A stretch of DNA of 64,000 nt from Takakia lepidozioides (lineage: Eukaryota; Streptophyta; Takakiopsida; Takakiales; Takakiaceae): the NCBI GenBank assembly GCA_030704615.1, contig CM060731.1, positions 70,474,756 through 70,538,755 of the forward strand, written 5' to 3'. Under the pieces are notes generated by a model. That model did not search any database. It was given only the letters and a program-made list of their open reading frames with translations, and was not told the DNA's origin. The translations under genes and the position numbers were made by a program. Below, in pieces: positions 15,327 to 27,204 of this stretch (the stretch's first letter is position 1; each line of letters begins with the position of its first letter).

Positions 15327-16164
15327 AAACCCCTAAACTGCGCCCAGCGCCAAACTTTTGAACTACAAACCACCCCAAGCCCATGGGAACACTTTCAGAT
15401 CCTATTGGGAACATTATAACAAGATTGTTTTGGTTGGGGATCTGCGACAATTACTGTCTCGACAATGGTCAGAGGGGCTTGGCCAGAGAAATTAGAAGCT
15501 TCCTTCTCGGCTAAGTTATGTACAAGACCCAGTCGACAATCTCCTCCAATCTAAGTATGGATTTGTTCAGTGGTCTGTTTTCGTTGGAGCGACTAGCTGA
15601 GCGATTTGCAGAAGAAATGGGCTTTGAATGGAATTGTGGGCAGCTCGATGAATTGTGCATTGATGTATGGCAATCAGATGTATATCAGCCCCGTCTGATG
15701 TCCGATCGCTGGTCAGTTAGACAGATTAATTGACATGTGGGCTTTAGCCACTCTTCATGGGCTGTGCGAACAGGGGAGGAATGCTGAAGCTTGCAGTGAG
15801 GGATTACCGGTTTCAAGACCCCCCGGGATGGGGTTACACGAGAGGCAGTCGCTCTTGTGGGAGAAGCAGGTGGGGCATTTTGGGAGCAGTACTGGCCTAC
15901 AATTCTGAAGATTTTCGGCTCTTTTGCACAGCAAGTCCAGTGAATTCCTCAAAGTAATCAGTAATGAAGTCAAACCATCGTTTGTCAGCGTTTCTGCCGA
16001 CGAGGTCTCTTATCCTCTTCATGTACTTCTCCGGTATGAAATTTGTGTACTTTGTGAGTCCGCCATAGCTAGAATTTGGAAGGAAGAAAACTCTACAACT
16101 AGTGAAAGAGAGTTGTCCACAAAGAATGTCCAACTGCGATGAGCAACGTTTCACTGCTTCACTG
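15325..16164. other. MSI1 upstream region, orphan frames only
   Basis: No gene is recognised. A minus-strand frame (15897-16154) ends with a stretch of coding-like composition (YMKRIRDLVGRNADKRWFDF, then ITDYFEEFTGLAV), possibly a displaced 3' exon. A plus-strand frame at 15518-15733 has no recognised domain. Confidence 0.3.
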
Positions 16165-18666
16165 ATTCTATTTGGTTCTGAAGCCGGGAGACGAGTCCTC
16201 TATAAAGAGTGCTGCAAATTGAAAGCCAACAAAGAAATGTGGATTAGATACTACCAGATCTGCAAAGATATCAATCAGCTTGTAAGGTCTCAGAAGAAAT
16301 TAGATTGGGACAAGTTATATAGTGAAATAAACTCAAACCCCTATGGTGGTAATGACAAGAGTCTTTTGTGAGCCCTTCAACGTCTGTACAAGCCGAAAAA
16401 TTGCAAGTACAAGCGCTGAGGACTACTAAGGGTGCAGCGGTGACTTCAACGGTTGACATTGTCAAAACCTATGAATCCCACTCCAGTATCCTTGGCAGAA
16501 ACTCTAGGTCTAACAGTGAGGGATCTTCTGAAGAACAGTTTAAAAACTATTCAAAGACAGCCCTGATGAACTGGAGTATATTTCAAAGGGTTACAATGCT
16601 CCCAGTAGTTCTTCTGAGATTATGTAAGCAATTGAGCATTTAAACGGATATAAACCTGGTGGACCTGATGACATAGTCAACGAGCTTATCAAGCATGGTG
16701 GCGACCCCATGATAGAGGCCCTTGTACTTCTCTTTAACCTTATCTGGAGGACTGAAATGATCCCTTTTTGCTGGCAACAGGGGGTCATTGTCAACTTATA
16801 CAAGAGAGGTGACAAAGAAGAGCCGGGGAACTATTGAGGCATCACGCTTCTCAATGCAGTTGGCAAGATCTTTTGCAGGGTTATAAGTACTCGTCTTAAG
16901 GTTGATCTGGAATCTAGAGGTTGTTTCAACAAAGGCCAAGCTGGCTTTCTGAGAAACAGGGACTGTGTGGATCATATCTTCACTCTAAACCAGATTATCC
17001 AGGGAAGGAAAAAAGAAGGGAAACCCACTTTTGTCTTTTCTTGGGTGTCAAAAAGGCTTATGACACAGTGTGGAGAGATGGTCTACGGCTCCAACTCTGG
17101 TCCTGGGATCAAGGGAAAGATGTGGAGAGTGGTCCATATGTATGCTCACAGCAAAAGCTGTGTCACTGTTAATGGACAGAAGTCTAACTTCTTTGACATA
17201 GACCAAGGTGTAGCTCAAGGATGTACCCTCGCCCCTCTGCTCATCAATGTTTTCATCAATCAACTCCTCGAGGATGTGGAAAGTGAGGGATTTGGATTAA
17301 GGGTGGGTAATGCCACCATACCAGCCCGTATGTTTGCGGATGACTTCGCAGCATAGGGGAGACTCCTTCCAATCTCCGGGAGTTGATTGATTGTGCGAAG
17401 AGATACTTTGAACTTTGGGTGCTAGAGGCTAACGTCAGTAAATGTGCAGTGGTGGCATTCGACGACCGAGGGGAGGGAGAAGGTGATCTCAAGTGGCAGT
17501 GGGGAAGCCAAGAGATACCGGTCCTCCCTTCCTACACATACCTTGGCGTTGAGTTTTCCTCCAACTGTAATTGGGATCCACATATTCAAAAAGTCGTTCA
17601 ATCTGGCAAGCGCAAAGCGCTGGGTCTAACCAAATTTTTCCACTGCAGAGGGATCAACTCTGAAGTAAAAACAACCATGCTTTGCCGCGTAGACCTGCAT
17701 GTATGGGTTGATAACTCCAACCAGGCTAAGTCTCTAGAATCCATTCAAGTGGGGGTGCTTAAGGAGTGCATGTCAGCATGCCCCAGAACAGCCAACGTGG
17801 CTGTTCGGGGTGAGTTTGGCATCCCTTCCTTAAGCTCCCGACGAGGTGAATTCAAGGTCGGATGGTGGGGTCAGCTGCAACATGTCTAATATCAGATATC
17901 CTAAGTTAATCGACTGTCTTGGAAGCACAATCACCCTATCAAACAGGCTTAAGTCTTGGCGGAAGAGACTAGAAGAGATTCTCAAGGCTCTGAATTTAAG
18001 CCTGCAAGTCTTGACCCTGCTGGATAAATCTGACTAAGAGGCTGTAGTGTCCAAAGCCATGTCTGTTACCAGGAAATTGTCCGATGAAAATGAAGTTAGG
18101 CAGAAAACTTCCTTGAACTTGTTTCCAGTCTGTGAACATGGGAGAGGCCATCATGGGTGACCTCAAGAGTTTACCCACCCTCCGCACTAGACTGAAATTA
18201 ACCTCAGGGTGGGAAGCCTACCTTTGAACAGCAAACAGATGCAGAGAGGAAAGAGGGATTGCAATTGCCCGTTGTGTGGGCAACCTGAAGACAATATTTA
18301 TTTTCTGATTCATTGTCCTGGGAACTCTCATGAGAGAGACGCCCTATTCAAATCCATCAAGGGAATTGTGCATGAACCTCTGTTTACCAACTTTGAAAGT
18401 CTCAAGGCAGAGCCAAAAGCCCAGGCCCTTTTGGGGCCTAGTTATTGGGCAAACCACACACAGCAGATTGATGCTTGTGTGAAGGGATTTCTAGAGGATA
18501 TCTGGAAAACTCGGATTAATAGTCTGTTCCAAGGTAAGTGATACTACCGGCGTCAGCCCCTGACAAAGGTAGTTTCTGTCCCTTTGTGTCCGCTCAAGCT
18601 GAGCACGGGTCAATGGCCACGCTATGGCAAACAACGACTTATGAGTACATTCTATTTGGTTCTGAA
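16165..18666 (+). mobile_element. 5'-truncated non-LTR retrotransposon (LINE) with 18-bp target-site duplication
   Basis: The element occupies 16183-18648 and is flanked by identical 18-base direct repeats (ATTCTATTTGGTTCTGAA at 16165-16182 and 18649-18666). In order it encodes a pre-RT linker, RT motifs (VNLYKRGDKEEPGNY, ITLLNAVGKIFCRVI, KKAYDTVWRDGL, DQGVAQGCTLAPLL, catalytic RMFADDFA near 17330), a thumb/C-terminal part (SYTYLGVEFSSNCNWDPHIQ) and a C-terminal zinc-knuckle-like block (CPLCGQPEDNIYFLIHCPG, 18257-18315). Several stops and frameshifts break the frame, for example a stop near 16836 and another after FADDFAA, so it is dead. It lacks the endonuclease domain. Its 3' end (CTTATGAGTAC) is shared by the fragments in the RAB3GAP1 intron. 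Confidence 0.88.
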
Positions 18667-20737
18667 CTGGCTTTGGTCAGAATGTCTGGCACCCATATCA
18701 TTGGTAGGACTGTACCTAAACTGAACTTTTCCTAAAGCAACCATCTCACCAACATAATGGCGTCATAGACCTACACTGGCCCCCTTTATAGTGATCATGC
18801 AACATGCAAATGCAAGGAACCACTGAAACTCAACTATGCTGTAATGCAAAACGAATTTGCTAGAATTCAAAGGCCTTGCCACAGTGTCAGGAAAGAGCTA
18901 ACAGGTCAGAGATGACCTCCCTAACTTTGAGATTCAACAATTGGGATTTATTTGGAACCAAAGTCTGGCCATCGTGCAAGATGTCAACATTGATTTGAAT
19001 TACTAAGAAGTAATAGGAATTGGCAAGAGAGAGACACAACTCTCATTCGCAATCAATCATGCAGAAGTGTTACAAGGACACAAAAACATAAATAAAAGAA
19101 CAACCCAATAATTTGATCCTAAGTGTGAGATATGATCAAAAGTGAACTCAAGAAATTTAAGCTGTCAATATTGAGGTGCCAATGGTAGAATGTGTCACAC
19201 CACGCTTGACAATAAATACGCCCTAACTAGCAAAAAAAAAAAAGAGCTCAATTTTACGAAAGTAGATTGTGAGTAAGGACCGGAGAACGGTATGATAATC
19301 ATCATGACGCTTAGGCAGGAGATTGTCAGCCAGGAGTTCTTTGCATGAAAACCTTGCCTCTCTTTAGTCCTACACAGCAGTGAAAACTTCGCACATGGTA
19401 CAAAACTTGCTTGACAACTTAATGTCTGCAGTAACAATTTACCACCTATGGAGGCCTCTCAAGGGTGGCAATGTTTTTTGAGTCCCCTCTTCCAACAGCT
19501 CCATCTTATGCAAAAACTCCTGCAACAGGTTTTGCCTCCAACTGTCATTTAGACGTGTCCCATAGCTTTTGTGATTTTCTCGAGCATTGTGCAAATCAAG
19601 GTTGGCTTGGTGAAGTTCTTTTCTGGAATTGGACCAAGCCCTGTTGGTTTCATCAGAGTGAGAATAGAAATGCTCTAATCTCTCAAGGCCGTCTTCTGTT
19701 TCCCACTCTTTAAAGAATCAATGGTGGACTTGGGCCTCTGTGAGTTCATAGTCCATGTCATTCACCAGCTCCCTTAAAAGTTTCATCTTCTCAAGTTCAA
19801 CTCCTCAATCTCTCTGTCCCTCTTGGAGACCAAGTCCTGCTTCATGCAAATGTTGCATCTCATCATGCATTTTCCACATGCTTAGATTCTAGTATAGACC
19901 TCAGAAACCAGTGGAAGTACCTGAAAAACAACCAGCTATGTCCATTTTTCATGCAATGCCACTCTATCTAGCAAGCCATGGATTCAAGTCATGTGAACAG
20001 TACATCTACTTAGCAAGCAACATATGATTTGTTGAAGATTCCAAAAGACAACATACCATGGGCTACCGGCTGATGGGCTTCTTGAAAATAGTCTCATGCC
20101 TCAACAACAATTTATGACTTCTTGTAACATGCAATTCCAAATACTACTTACAAACTAGATCATGTTTGGGCAAATGCTCTTAATCAACATTGTACATTTG
20201 GTAACAGAAGTATATTGAACAAACCATACACATGTATTTATTGCTTTTAAAATACCTAATTATATTCTTGGCCACAAACATATCTTACATCATTTCTGAT
20301 ACACCATCACTTGAAGCATTTCTTCACCATACGAGGAGCCATTACGCTACTAGCCGCTTGTTTATTTAAGAGAGAAGCAGAGCCCTTATATTGGAAACAT
20401 ATCAGTGTTTTTCGACCTTCAAAGGAATTATGGGGGATCCAGTAGTTCAATATTTGGAGCCTAATGTTTCTTACGTACTCCTGTTAAAATGTGCCATCTG
20501 TCAAATAACCACTTTTCTAGTGCCCGCCACCTCGTTATTCTCGCCACATGGGCGCTGGGCAAATTTACATGTGGCCCTGTGGCAATTTTGGGAAAAATGA
20601 AAACATAAAAAAACACTGGAACATTTCGAATTATACTTAGGTGGTACTAGGGAGTCTCGAGAGGTAACTAGTAGCTAGATAAGCTGGTTTTTGATTTCGA
20701 TTAGTTACCAACGCTAGAAACCCGGAGTCCCTAGGCA
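18667..20737. other. Intergenic; decayed coiled-coil frame on the minus strand
   Basis: No intact gene. The minus strand of about 19440-19885 reads as a broken, charged, coiled-coil-like protein (pieces such as EKMKLLRELVNDMDYELTEA, then ERLEHFYSHSDETNRAW, then KELHQANLDLHNARENHKSY) interrupted by stops and a frameshift. It could be a retroelement gag-like remnant or an old gene copy; the origin is not recognised. The rest is AT-rich without features. Confidence 0.35.
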
Positions 20738-23700
20738 CTATATCTTTGCGTGAACGTAGTCTTTGAAGATGAAGTATTTTTCTCCGTGTTTCAGTGCATA
20801 CGCCAACAAGACATTGATCGTTGCTCCGGTGGCTATGAGCAATCGCAGAGGCAGGGCAAACGGCAGTCCAGAGATCGCTGCTAAGCCCATCACCACAGCG
20901 TGGCCTGCAAATACTTTCTGCCAAAAACGGGATGACTCTAGTGCTTTTGTGCAGGACGCACACTTGCTTGTGTGGCTGTTGAATCGATCCAACATCTATA
21001 CCAATCACAACAAGTCTGCATCAGTATGTGTTCTCGAATCATAAGCAGCAAGGAATATGCACAGGGCACCAAGAGGAAGGACCACAACAAGTCTGAATCA
21101 GTATGTGTTCTCGAATCACAAGCAACAAGGAATCTGCAGAGGGCACCAAGAGGAATGACGTATGTATATATATGCAAAACTGGTCATAGATTGGTTGATT
21201 TGGTGCATGACATAGTACTGATCAGAGAACCAAAATGGCAAACGTCAAGATGGATTCCAGATTAGCACCTCGCGTCTGGTCATGTTGACGAGTTGACGAG
21301 GCTTGCTGGTAGGCGCCCATTCAACTTTGCCACCACCATAGCGGTGAAGCCAATTGCGGAATGCAAGCACAAAACGATCTGAGGAAGTGGGTGTGAATGT
21401 GATTTTGGAGTATTGTTCGCTCTCAGTTTCTATTCCCTTCTTGAGAAGTGTGTGTTCTTGGCCCACAAGTAGTACCAGATCCCCATCCAAAATATCATTT
21501 TGAACCAAGTGCTCCAACCACCGCGGATAGAGCTGCAAAATTCCATAGCAGTTTCTTCTTTGACGATCAATTTTTTTTTGTGGACCACCAAAGTTTAGCT
21601 CCATATTCAAGATTAAACTCTGTAACTAAGCATGCCACAAGGAGCTTGTCATAGCATGCAACAGGGAACTTGCTCAAGAGTATTGAACACACTGTACCTT
21701 ACCCCACACGGCAGCTATAGGTTTTTGGTTGGATCCAAGGATTGTGCGGTAGATAGTCGAAATTACACGAACTACCCCGGGAGCCACAGGAACTTCGAAT
21801 AAACAATGGTTTTGTTGAACCTTGAATTCCCCAAAAATCGGTACAGTCATGACATATTGAACCCTGCTTGCAATATTCACATTCCCATTGTCAGAAAATA
21901 TTCTTCGCTAATCTACATCATGCCACATTTCAACCCATCCAAAGGAATGGAGACCAGTAATGTGCTGAACCCAACTGAGCTGAGCTTCATTGATGGGCAT
22001 TTGAAGAGAAGAAGCTGACGGAGGGATGGGTCTCACCTAGAGAAGACAAAGCAAGGCGCATGAAATTCAACCTCGAGCCATGGCTTATCGTTGCCAGCAA
22101 AACCCCAGGGCCCAACTGAGGACCCTAACTTGAGAGGCATAGGCGTTGCGTCTTCCCTCCTTCCTGCAACCTGCTCCACACGCACAACTTATCTGATTAA
22201 AATGATCCGTGAGTAAATTTTGAATGTATTTTTTGAAGGATTTTGGGTTATGGAGGTAAATGCAGACCCATGTGAAGATGGCCACCCTCCATGAAATTTT
22301 CAGAATTCTCTGATGAGGTTTTACATTGGCTCCTTCGTATGTCCCTGATACTAATCTTTATCTTATCTTAATGTCCCTGAACGTAGGTAAAAGGTCTTGT
22401 CATTCCTAAGGCAACCCACAATTTTCCAAAAAACATTTCAGAACTTGGCTGAGTCGGGAAGTTTCTTAATCCTCCAGTCAAGCAAGGAGATTGTAGGCCG
22501 CATATATGCACGCCAAAAATTCAGGTCAAGCTAATCATATTTTAGGCACACTGTCTATACCCTTCATAGGTATTTCTATATATTTTTTTTTACTCCTGAA
22601 GGAAGCGTAAATTATGGTGTCTCCTGACCCTGAATGGCTATTGTCTTCCGGAGGGAAGGTGGACACCATTGTGACACCAATTGGTGAATTGATCCCACGA
22701 CCACTTCCCAGGTGGAATGTGCGGATTACCAGTGGGCTGCAACTGGGCTCTGTTTGCTGATGTAACTCACTTATATGCACCCTATGGAGGAATGAGTACT
22801 ATATAAGCAAAGCCTGCCATGCACGTATGGACCCACCACGCCATCTCTAAGCTCAAATGTGGTGGCCCACCCTAATATCAAGTATGATGCTTTCCATGGA
22901 GCCCTATCATAGGCCCATGATAGGGCCCACCCCGGAAAGGGGGTAGTAGTAGCCGTGAGGCGAAGTGGTTCTCAGTTACCTAGGCTTCGGTTGGAGTCTT
23001 CTCTCTAGAACCCTATCATGGGCCATGAGAATCCCATGTGTGGGCCACTCACCCGCCCAGCCACATGCAGTTTAGCATGATGGGGGCAAGACGCGATGAG
23101 AAAACATATCAAAAATGTGGAGCGACTTTTCTTATCTTCTTTTAGAGGACACAATCTTTTTTTTGTTTTTTTTAATAACAGGGCACAAAGGCCCTGATGA
23201 AGAAGGACCAAAAATAAGTAAAATCTCATTAGTATGTGCAACAATTAGAATGTGAGTGTGACAAGGTACATGGCTTTTGGGAGAGCACAGACCTTATGAT
23301 GTGCGAAAAAGGGGTGGGCAGGGTCTAATATGTTCTCCATGCTCACAGTATAATCATAGGACACCTCTCGGACATAAGTCTGACAGAAATTGTCTGGGTC
23401 CTCAAAGTCTGAAGGCAACCTGCACCCAAGTCCGTCACAAGTTTTGGAATTAAATTACTTATATAATAATAGAACCGACGTAACTAAGAGCCACTTCACC
23501 TTGCCGCTATATAAGAATAATAATGATAATAAACACTCGAGACACATTTGCTTTCATGCATTATTGCTAATCACCAACCGTTGTGTGATGCTCACTGCTT
23601 TTAGAAGATTATAGATAACAAGCAATTCTCAGTTGAGGTTTGTACAATTACTTGGGAGAAATGAAAGAGTTACGTGTTGGAAGATCAAATATAATGGATG

Positions 23701-24902
23701 AATTTTTTGCATTGGAAGAGGTCAAAAGTGTACTTTTGGGGCTCGGTAGTGGATGCCATCTCCCATCCATGCTCATCGGGCCACACAAACAGTAGGCCCT
23801 GTGAAACTTGTGTGGGGAAGGAGACAGCACAAGCACGTGGAGAAAACTGTGCATTGGCCTCCGGTCCCTCGGATGTTGCTTGCGGAATACCGCCACAAGT
23901 GCCATTACCTTTGAACGCCCATCCGTGGTATGTACACTGCAACTGCCCTTTCTCATTCACCCTTCCTTCCTGTCCATTCCAAAAAACGTAGTCACTAAAC
24001 TTATGAATTCCTTGAGCATTGTCTCCATTTCCACTGTCATTTCAAGCCATCCTCTGTTTGTGGGATCTTTGATGCAGTTTCTGAAGGCCTAGAAGGTCAT
24101 AATCATCCACAATAATTGAAGATTGATCGGTGCGTACATGAAGTGAGGAAGATTTAAGTACACAGATAATCCATAAATCATTTAATCACGTGTAACTTAC
24201 AGACAAAGGAGCGAGTCTATGCGGACACTCATCAAGAAATGCTCTCCATATTTTGTCTCCATCTCGCCATAGCACGAGCTCCCGGCCCAACAGCGTCACA
24301 GGGGTTGGCACACTAGGATCCAAGTCCTCCTCAGGAAACACTGGATACCAGTTGTTTTTCCACACAAATGGCTTGATCACACTTGGTTGTGTCTCCTCTC
24401 CCCTTTCCAAAGGCATGTTGTAATTTGTACCCCCAATGGATTTTTCCTTCTCTTCAAACATAGTGGGACTTGGGGAAGGAAATTGGTCATGACTAATAGT
24501 AGCCAGAATGGCGCCGTCATTTCTATGGACTGATCCATCCATTGTTGAGTTTGCCTTCGAAGCTTGCAAATACTCCTCATGTCCATGACCCAGTACATGG
24601 GTGGTAGACACGGATTTCAAGGAGCGGATCCTCCTAGACTGTAGTTCAATTCTGAAATTTTTTCGGCCCACAAGTCTATAGGCTTGAAGAGAAGTAGCCA
24701 TGAGAGCTCTACTTGACTTCCTCCCTTGTCGCTCACTAAAGTTGAACTTCAATGTGGCAAGGGTCTCACAGCGAGAGCCACATGTTTGCATGCTATAATC
24801 ACGAAGCTGCATTGGCTGCATTGTGGACCGAGATGTTGCTAGCATTGCAGAAGAGAGGCCTAGAGCATTGGGAAGACCAACAACTGACGCCGTAGTTGCC
24901 AT
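20738..24902 (-). CDS. PAO: Pheophorbide a oxygenase-like Rieske monooxygenase (PAO/ACD1 family), complete, seven exons
   Basis: The spliced product is 628 aa (1887 nt). Exons: 24201-24902, 23734-23969, 23293-23419, 22037-22170, 21698-21863, 21269-21532, 20738-20995; all junctions are in phase. A long Ser/Arg-rich N-terminus (about 190 residues) suggests a plastid transit peptide plus extension. The Rieske 2Fe-2S ligands are C226/H228 (DECPHRLAPLS) and C246/H249 (CTYHGW). The mononuclear iron site is N342-x2-D345-x2-H348-x4-H353 (ENILDPAHPFFAHHK). C555-x2-C558 (KCASC) and two C-terminal hydrophobic helices (about 572-611) match the PAO/TIC55/PTC52 group. Sequence blocks (LVLWRDGDK, SQGLLFVWPDEHGW, TFTPTSSDRFVLAFRNWL) are closest to PAO, which opens the pheophorbide a ring in chlorophyll breakdown at the chloroplast envelope. 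The exon-5 region is quite diverged, so a paralogue with a different substrate is possible. Confidence 0.85.
22590..22755 (-). mobile_element. tRNA-derived SINE in intron 3 of the PAO-like gene
   Basis: On the minus strand there is an A-box-like GTTGCAGCCCACTGGTAAT, a B-box-like GGGATCAATTC, and then the family's 3' domain (GGTGTCCACCTTCCCTCCGG, then GAGACACCATAATTTACGCT). It is the same family as the copy at 26228-26400. The open frame seen here is just the repeat. Confidence 0.7.
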
Positions 24903-25219
24903 TGCAATGCTTACTTACTTGTTGTGCATTTTTCGGAAACAAAGTGATCCTCTTTTACGAAAAGACAAAACACAAGCAGATTGCAGGTGCTCTCTCAAAC
25001 AGTTTCAGTTGCTAACTTACTCCCTCTCGAACTCAAGCTGCAGAGTGGGCAGTAGAGTGTGGGGTTATGTAGTCTGACAGATAAGTTAGAGCTCACATTT
25101 CGAAAAGTCAGTCAAACTCCGGTTCTGCGATACGCTGAGGTCATGTTTTGGACAAGAAGGGGCTCGTGCCCCAACAAATGTTGGATTGACTGGACACGAT
25201 AAGATTCGAATTTCGTGCA
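24903..25219. promoter_or_regulatory. 5' flank of the PAO-like gene
   Basis: This is the upstream region of the minus-strand gene. No TATA box or other element could be called with confidence, and no gene is present. Confidence 0.3.
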
Positions 25220-25930
25220 CTGCGTGTATACCAGTGTTGGACTGGTATACCTGGTTGAACCTAGGTATGGAATACAGGTATGAATATATATATTGAAGAA
25301 CATACCAGTCGGGTATGAACGAACCAGTGTACCCATGTGATACACGTATTGGGGGGGTATGTCTTCTAAATTTAAGCGACCTCCCCTAAGGCGGTCGCTA
25401 TTATTTTTTATTTCCAAATATAATGCAAACCCCCCCCCCCCCCACACACATACCATACCAGTCTGGGTATACGGAGGCATAGAATGGTCACGATACCAAT
25501 ATTGCTGGTGAGTTCATGGCGAATGGAGGTATGTATGAGTATATGTTAGTGCAGCTAGTTATAACCTGTATTACGATTTTGTTAATTCAAGGCTCCATGT
25601 TGCAATTCAGACTTCATTTGCTGTTTCGTGCTACTTTGAGTTACCTTTGCCTGGTGTTTCACGGCTTAGATTACAATCAGCTATGTGCTAAATGACAATT
25701 ATTTCTATGTATGGTGAGCTGTAGAAATACCATACCAGTGCTCATACCCCCCCCCCCCCCCCCTAGCACTACAGAGAAAGGACAATACTAGTACCATACT
25801 CATATACATCCCAAAGTACAACTACTCATACCAGATTCATACCCAAGTTGCTCATACCTGTATAGATACCTATACCAGCGTAGTCTGGTATTAAAAAATG
25901 GACCAACACTGGTGTATACTGTGTTGTCGG
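25220..25930. mobile_element. MITE-like element rich in GGTATG/CATACC motifs
   Basis: The left end (from about 25223, GTATACCAGTGTTGGACTGG) and the right end (about 25896-25920, ACCAACACTGGTGTATAC read on the plus strand) are inverted copies. The interior repeats CATACC/GGTATG many times on both strands and carries two poly-C runs (25429-25442 and 25747-25763). There is no coding content. No target-site duplication was established. Confidence 0.55.
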
Positions 25931-26127
25931 TATGAGTAGTGCCAGCTCGGTCCCTGCTAACTAAGTAATGACAATGCTTTGTGTTCATCATTGCACACTA
26001 GGATTTTCTTTTTTTCTTTTTTTTCCTTCTCTTTTTGTCTTTTTTCTTTTGTTTTCTTTTACTATTGAGTGCCACCCAGCAGTGTCTTTTTTTTTAAATT
26101 TGGAAAATAACAGAAATGAACAACAGT

Positions 26128-26412
26128 CAGTAGCTCGATTGGTTAGTGCACTGGTGCCACCCAGATGATTCTGGGGTCAAATCCTGCTACTTGATGGGTG
26201 TGGTATACTCTTCTCCCCCTTTGACAACCAAGTTGTAGCCTAGTGGTAATGGCCACATACCACCTCGGAAGTGATAGTGGGTTCCATCCACCGTTTCATG
26301 TCACAAAGGTGTCCACCTTCCTGCAGGAAGGTAGTAGGCCTTTGGGGTCAAGAGACACCATAATTTAAGCTTCCTTTGGGAGGCGTTATATATATATATA
26401 TATATATATATA
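26128..26412 (+). mobile_element. Tandem tRNA-derived SINE heads plus 3' domain and (TA)n tail
   Basis: There are two tRNA-like promoter pairs in tandem. First: A box GTAGCTCGATTGGTTAGTGC with B box GGGGTCAAATCC (26130-26185). Second: A box GTAGCCTAGTGGTAATGGC with B box GGGTTCCATCC (26235-26290). Then comes the family 3' domain (GGTGTCCACCTTCCTGCAGG, CAAGAGACACCATAATTTAA, CTTCCTTTGGGAGGCG) ending in a (TA)n run at 26387-26412. These A/B boxes are the internal RNA polymerase III promoter of tRNA-derived SINEs. Confidence 0.75.
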
Positions 26413-26790
26413 TTCTCCCCCTTCCCTGGGCGGTGCCGAGGTTACTGTGAAAGAGGTTATTTTTTCCTCTCAACTATTAAGGGGCTGATTGGTGAGCTGT
26501 CGCTCCCAGGTGTTTCCCTTAAGAAAAACAATTCTACTAGTGTTGCGCGGGCATATAGGTGGGGAATAATCAGGTTGGGTTTTAATCTTTTTCATCCTTG
26601 TTTTTTTTTTTTTCAAAAAGGACAGCTCACAAATCAGGCATTAGGCCCCTTAATAGTGAATAACCTCTTTCACAGTAACCGCACCATAAGTGCGACACTG
26701 GCCAGGGAAGCAAAGAGAAAACCACAACAGGTCGATGAGGTGGGTGGCACTCTATGCACTATCCAACTGAGCTGCTGACTGTTGGTCTTG
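26413..26790. repeat. Inverted pair of a short interspersed repeat
   Basis: Bases 26425-26520 (GGTTACTGTGAAAGAGGTTA, then TATTAAGGGGCTGATTGGTG) reappear inverted at about 26622-26690. The inverted copy continues into a tRNA-like head on the minus strand (26705-26785: CAGCAGCTCAGTTGGATAGTGC). This makes a large imperfect hairpin. Confidence 0.65.
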
Positions 26791-27204
26791 TTTATAATCA
26801 GATGAAGCATTCAAATAGGAAGTAGCTATTACCTATATGAGCCATTCTTGAATGTATAATCACCAATAGGGTATCTAATTGGAACAAGTGCCATATAGGT
26901 GATTTTGGGTTCAAATCAAGCTAGCCATTTTCTCCCCCTTCTCATACGTAGTGTCCCATGAGCCTTGTGTTGCCTCATAAGAAGGCCCTTGAGGATTCCT
27001 CAATTCCTTGAGGCACAATTTTAGCACTTGATTGCAGGTGCTATTTTAGATTTTTAATTTTAGAATTAAATAGAAACCGAGTACTTCTCAAAAGTAAGCT
27101 GCCTACCAGTTTCGTGTGGGTATATAATTTTAGACATACGTCCAGGTCGCTGATATGAAGTCGCTAATATCTAAAAATGAGCGCCTGGGGTAATACATTA
27201 TGTA

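Noticed and set aside
22535-22780. 81-aa minus frame as an exon of the PAO-like gene
   Set aside because: It is a SINE copy; the exons on both sides splice directly in phase.
20738-24902. PTC52 or TIC55 as the identity of the Rieske gene
   Set aside because: The three share the CxxC and iron sites, but blocks around the second Rieske pair (SQGLLFVWPDEHGW) and the TFTPTSSDRFVLAFRNWL region fit PAO better.
26128-26185. Functional tRNA gene
   Set aside because: A and B boxes are present, but no complete cloverleaf with anticodon arm and acceptor stem can be drawn; it is a SINE head.
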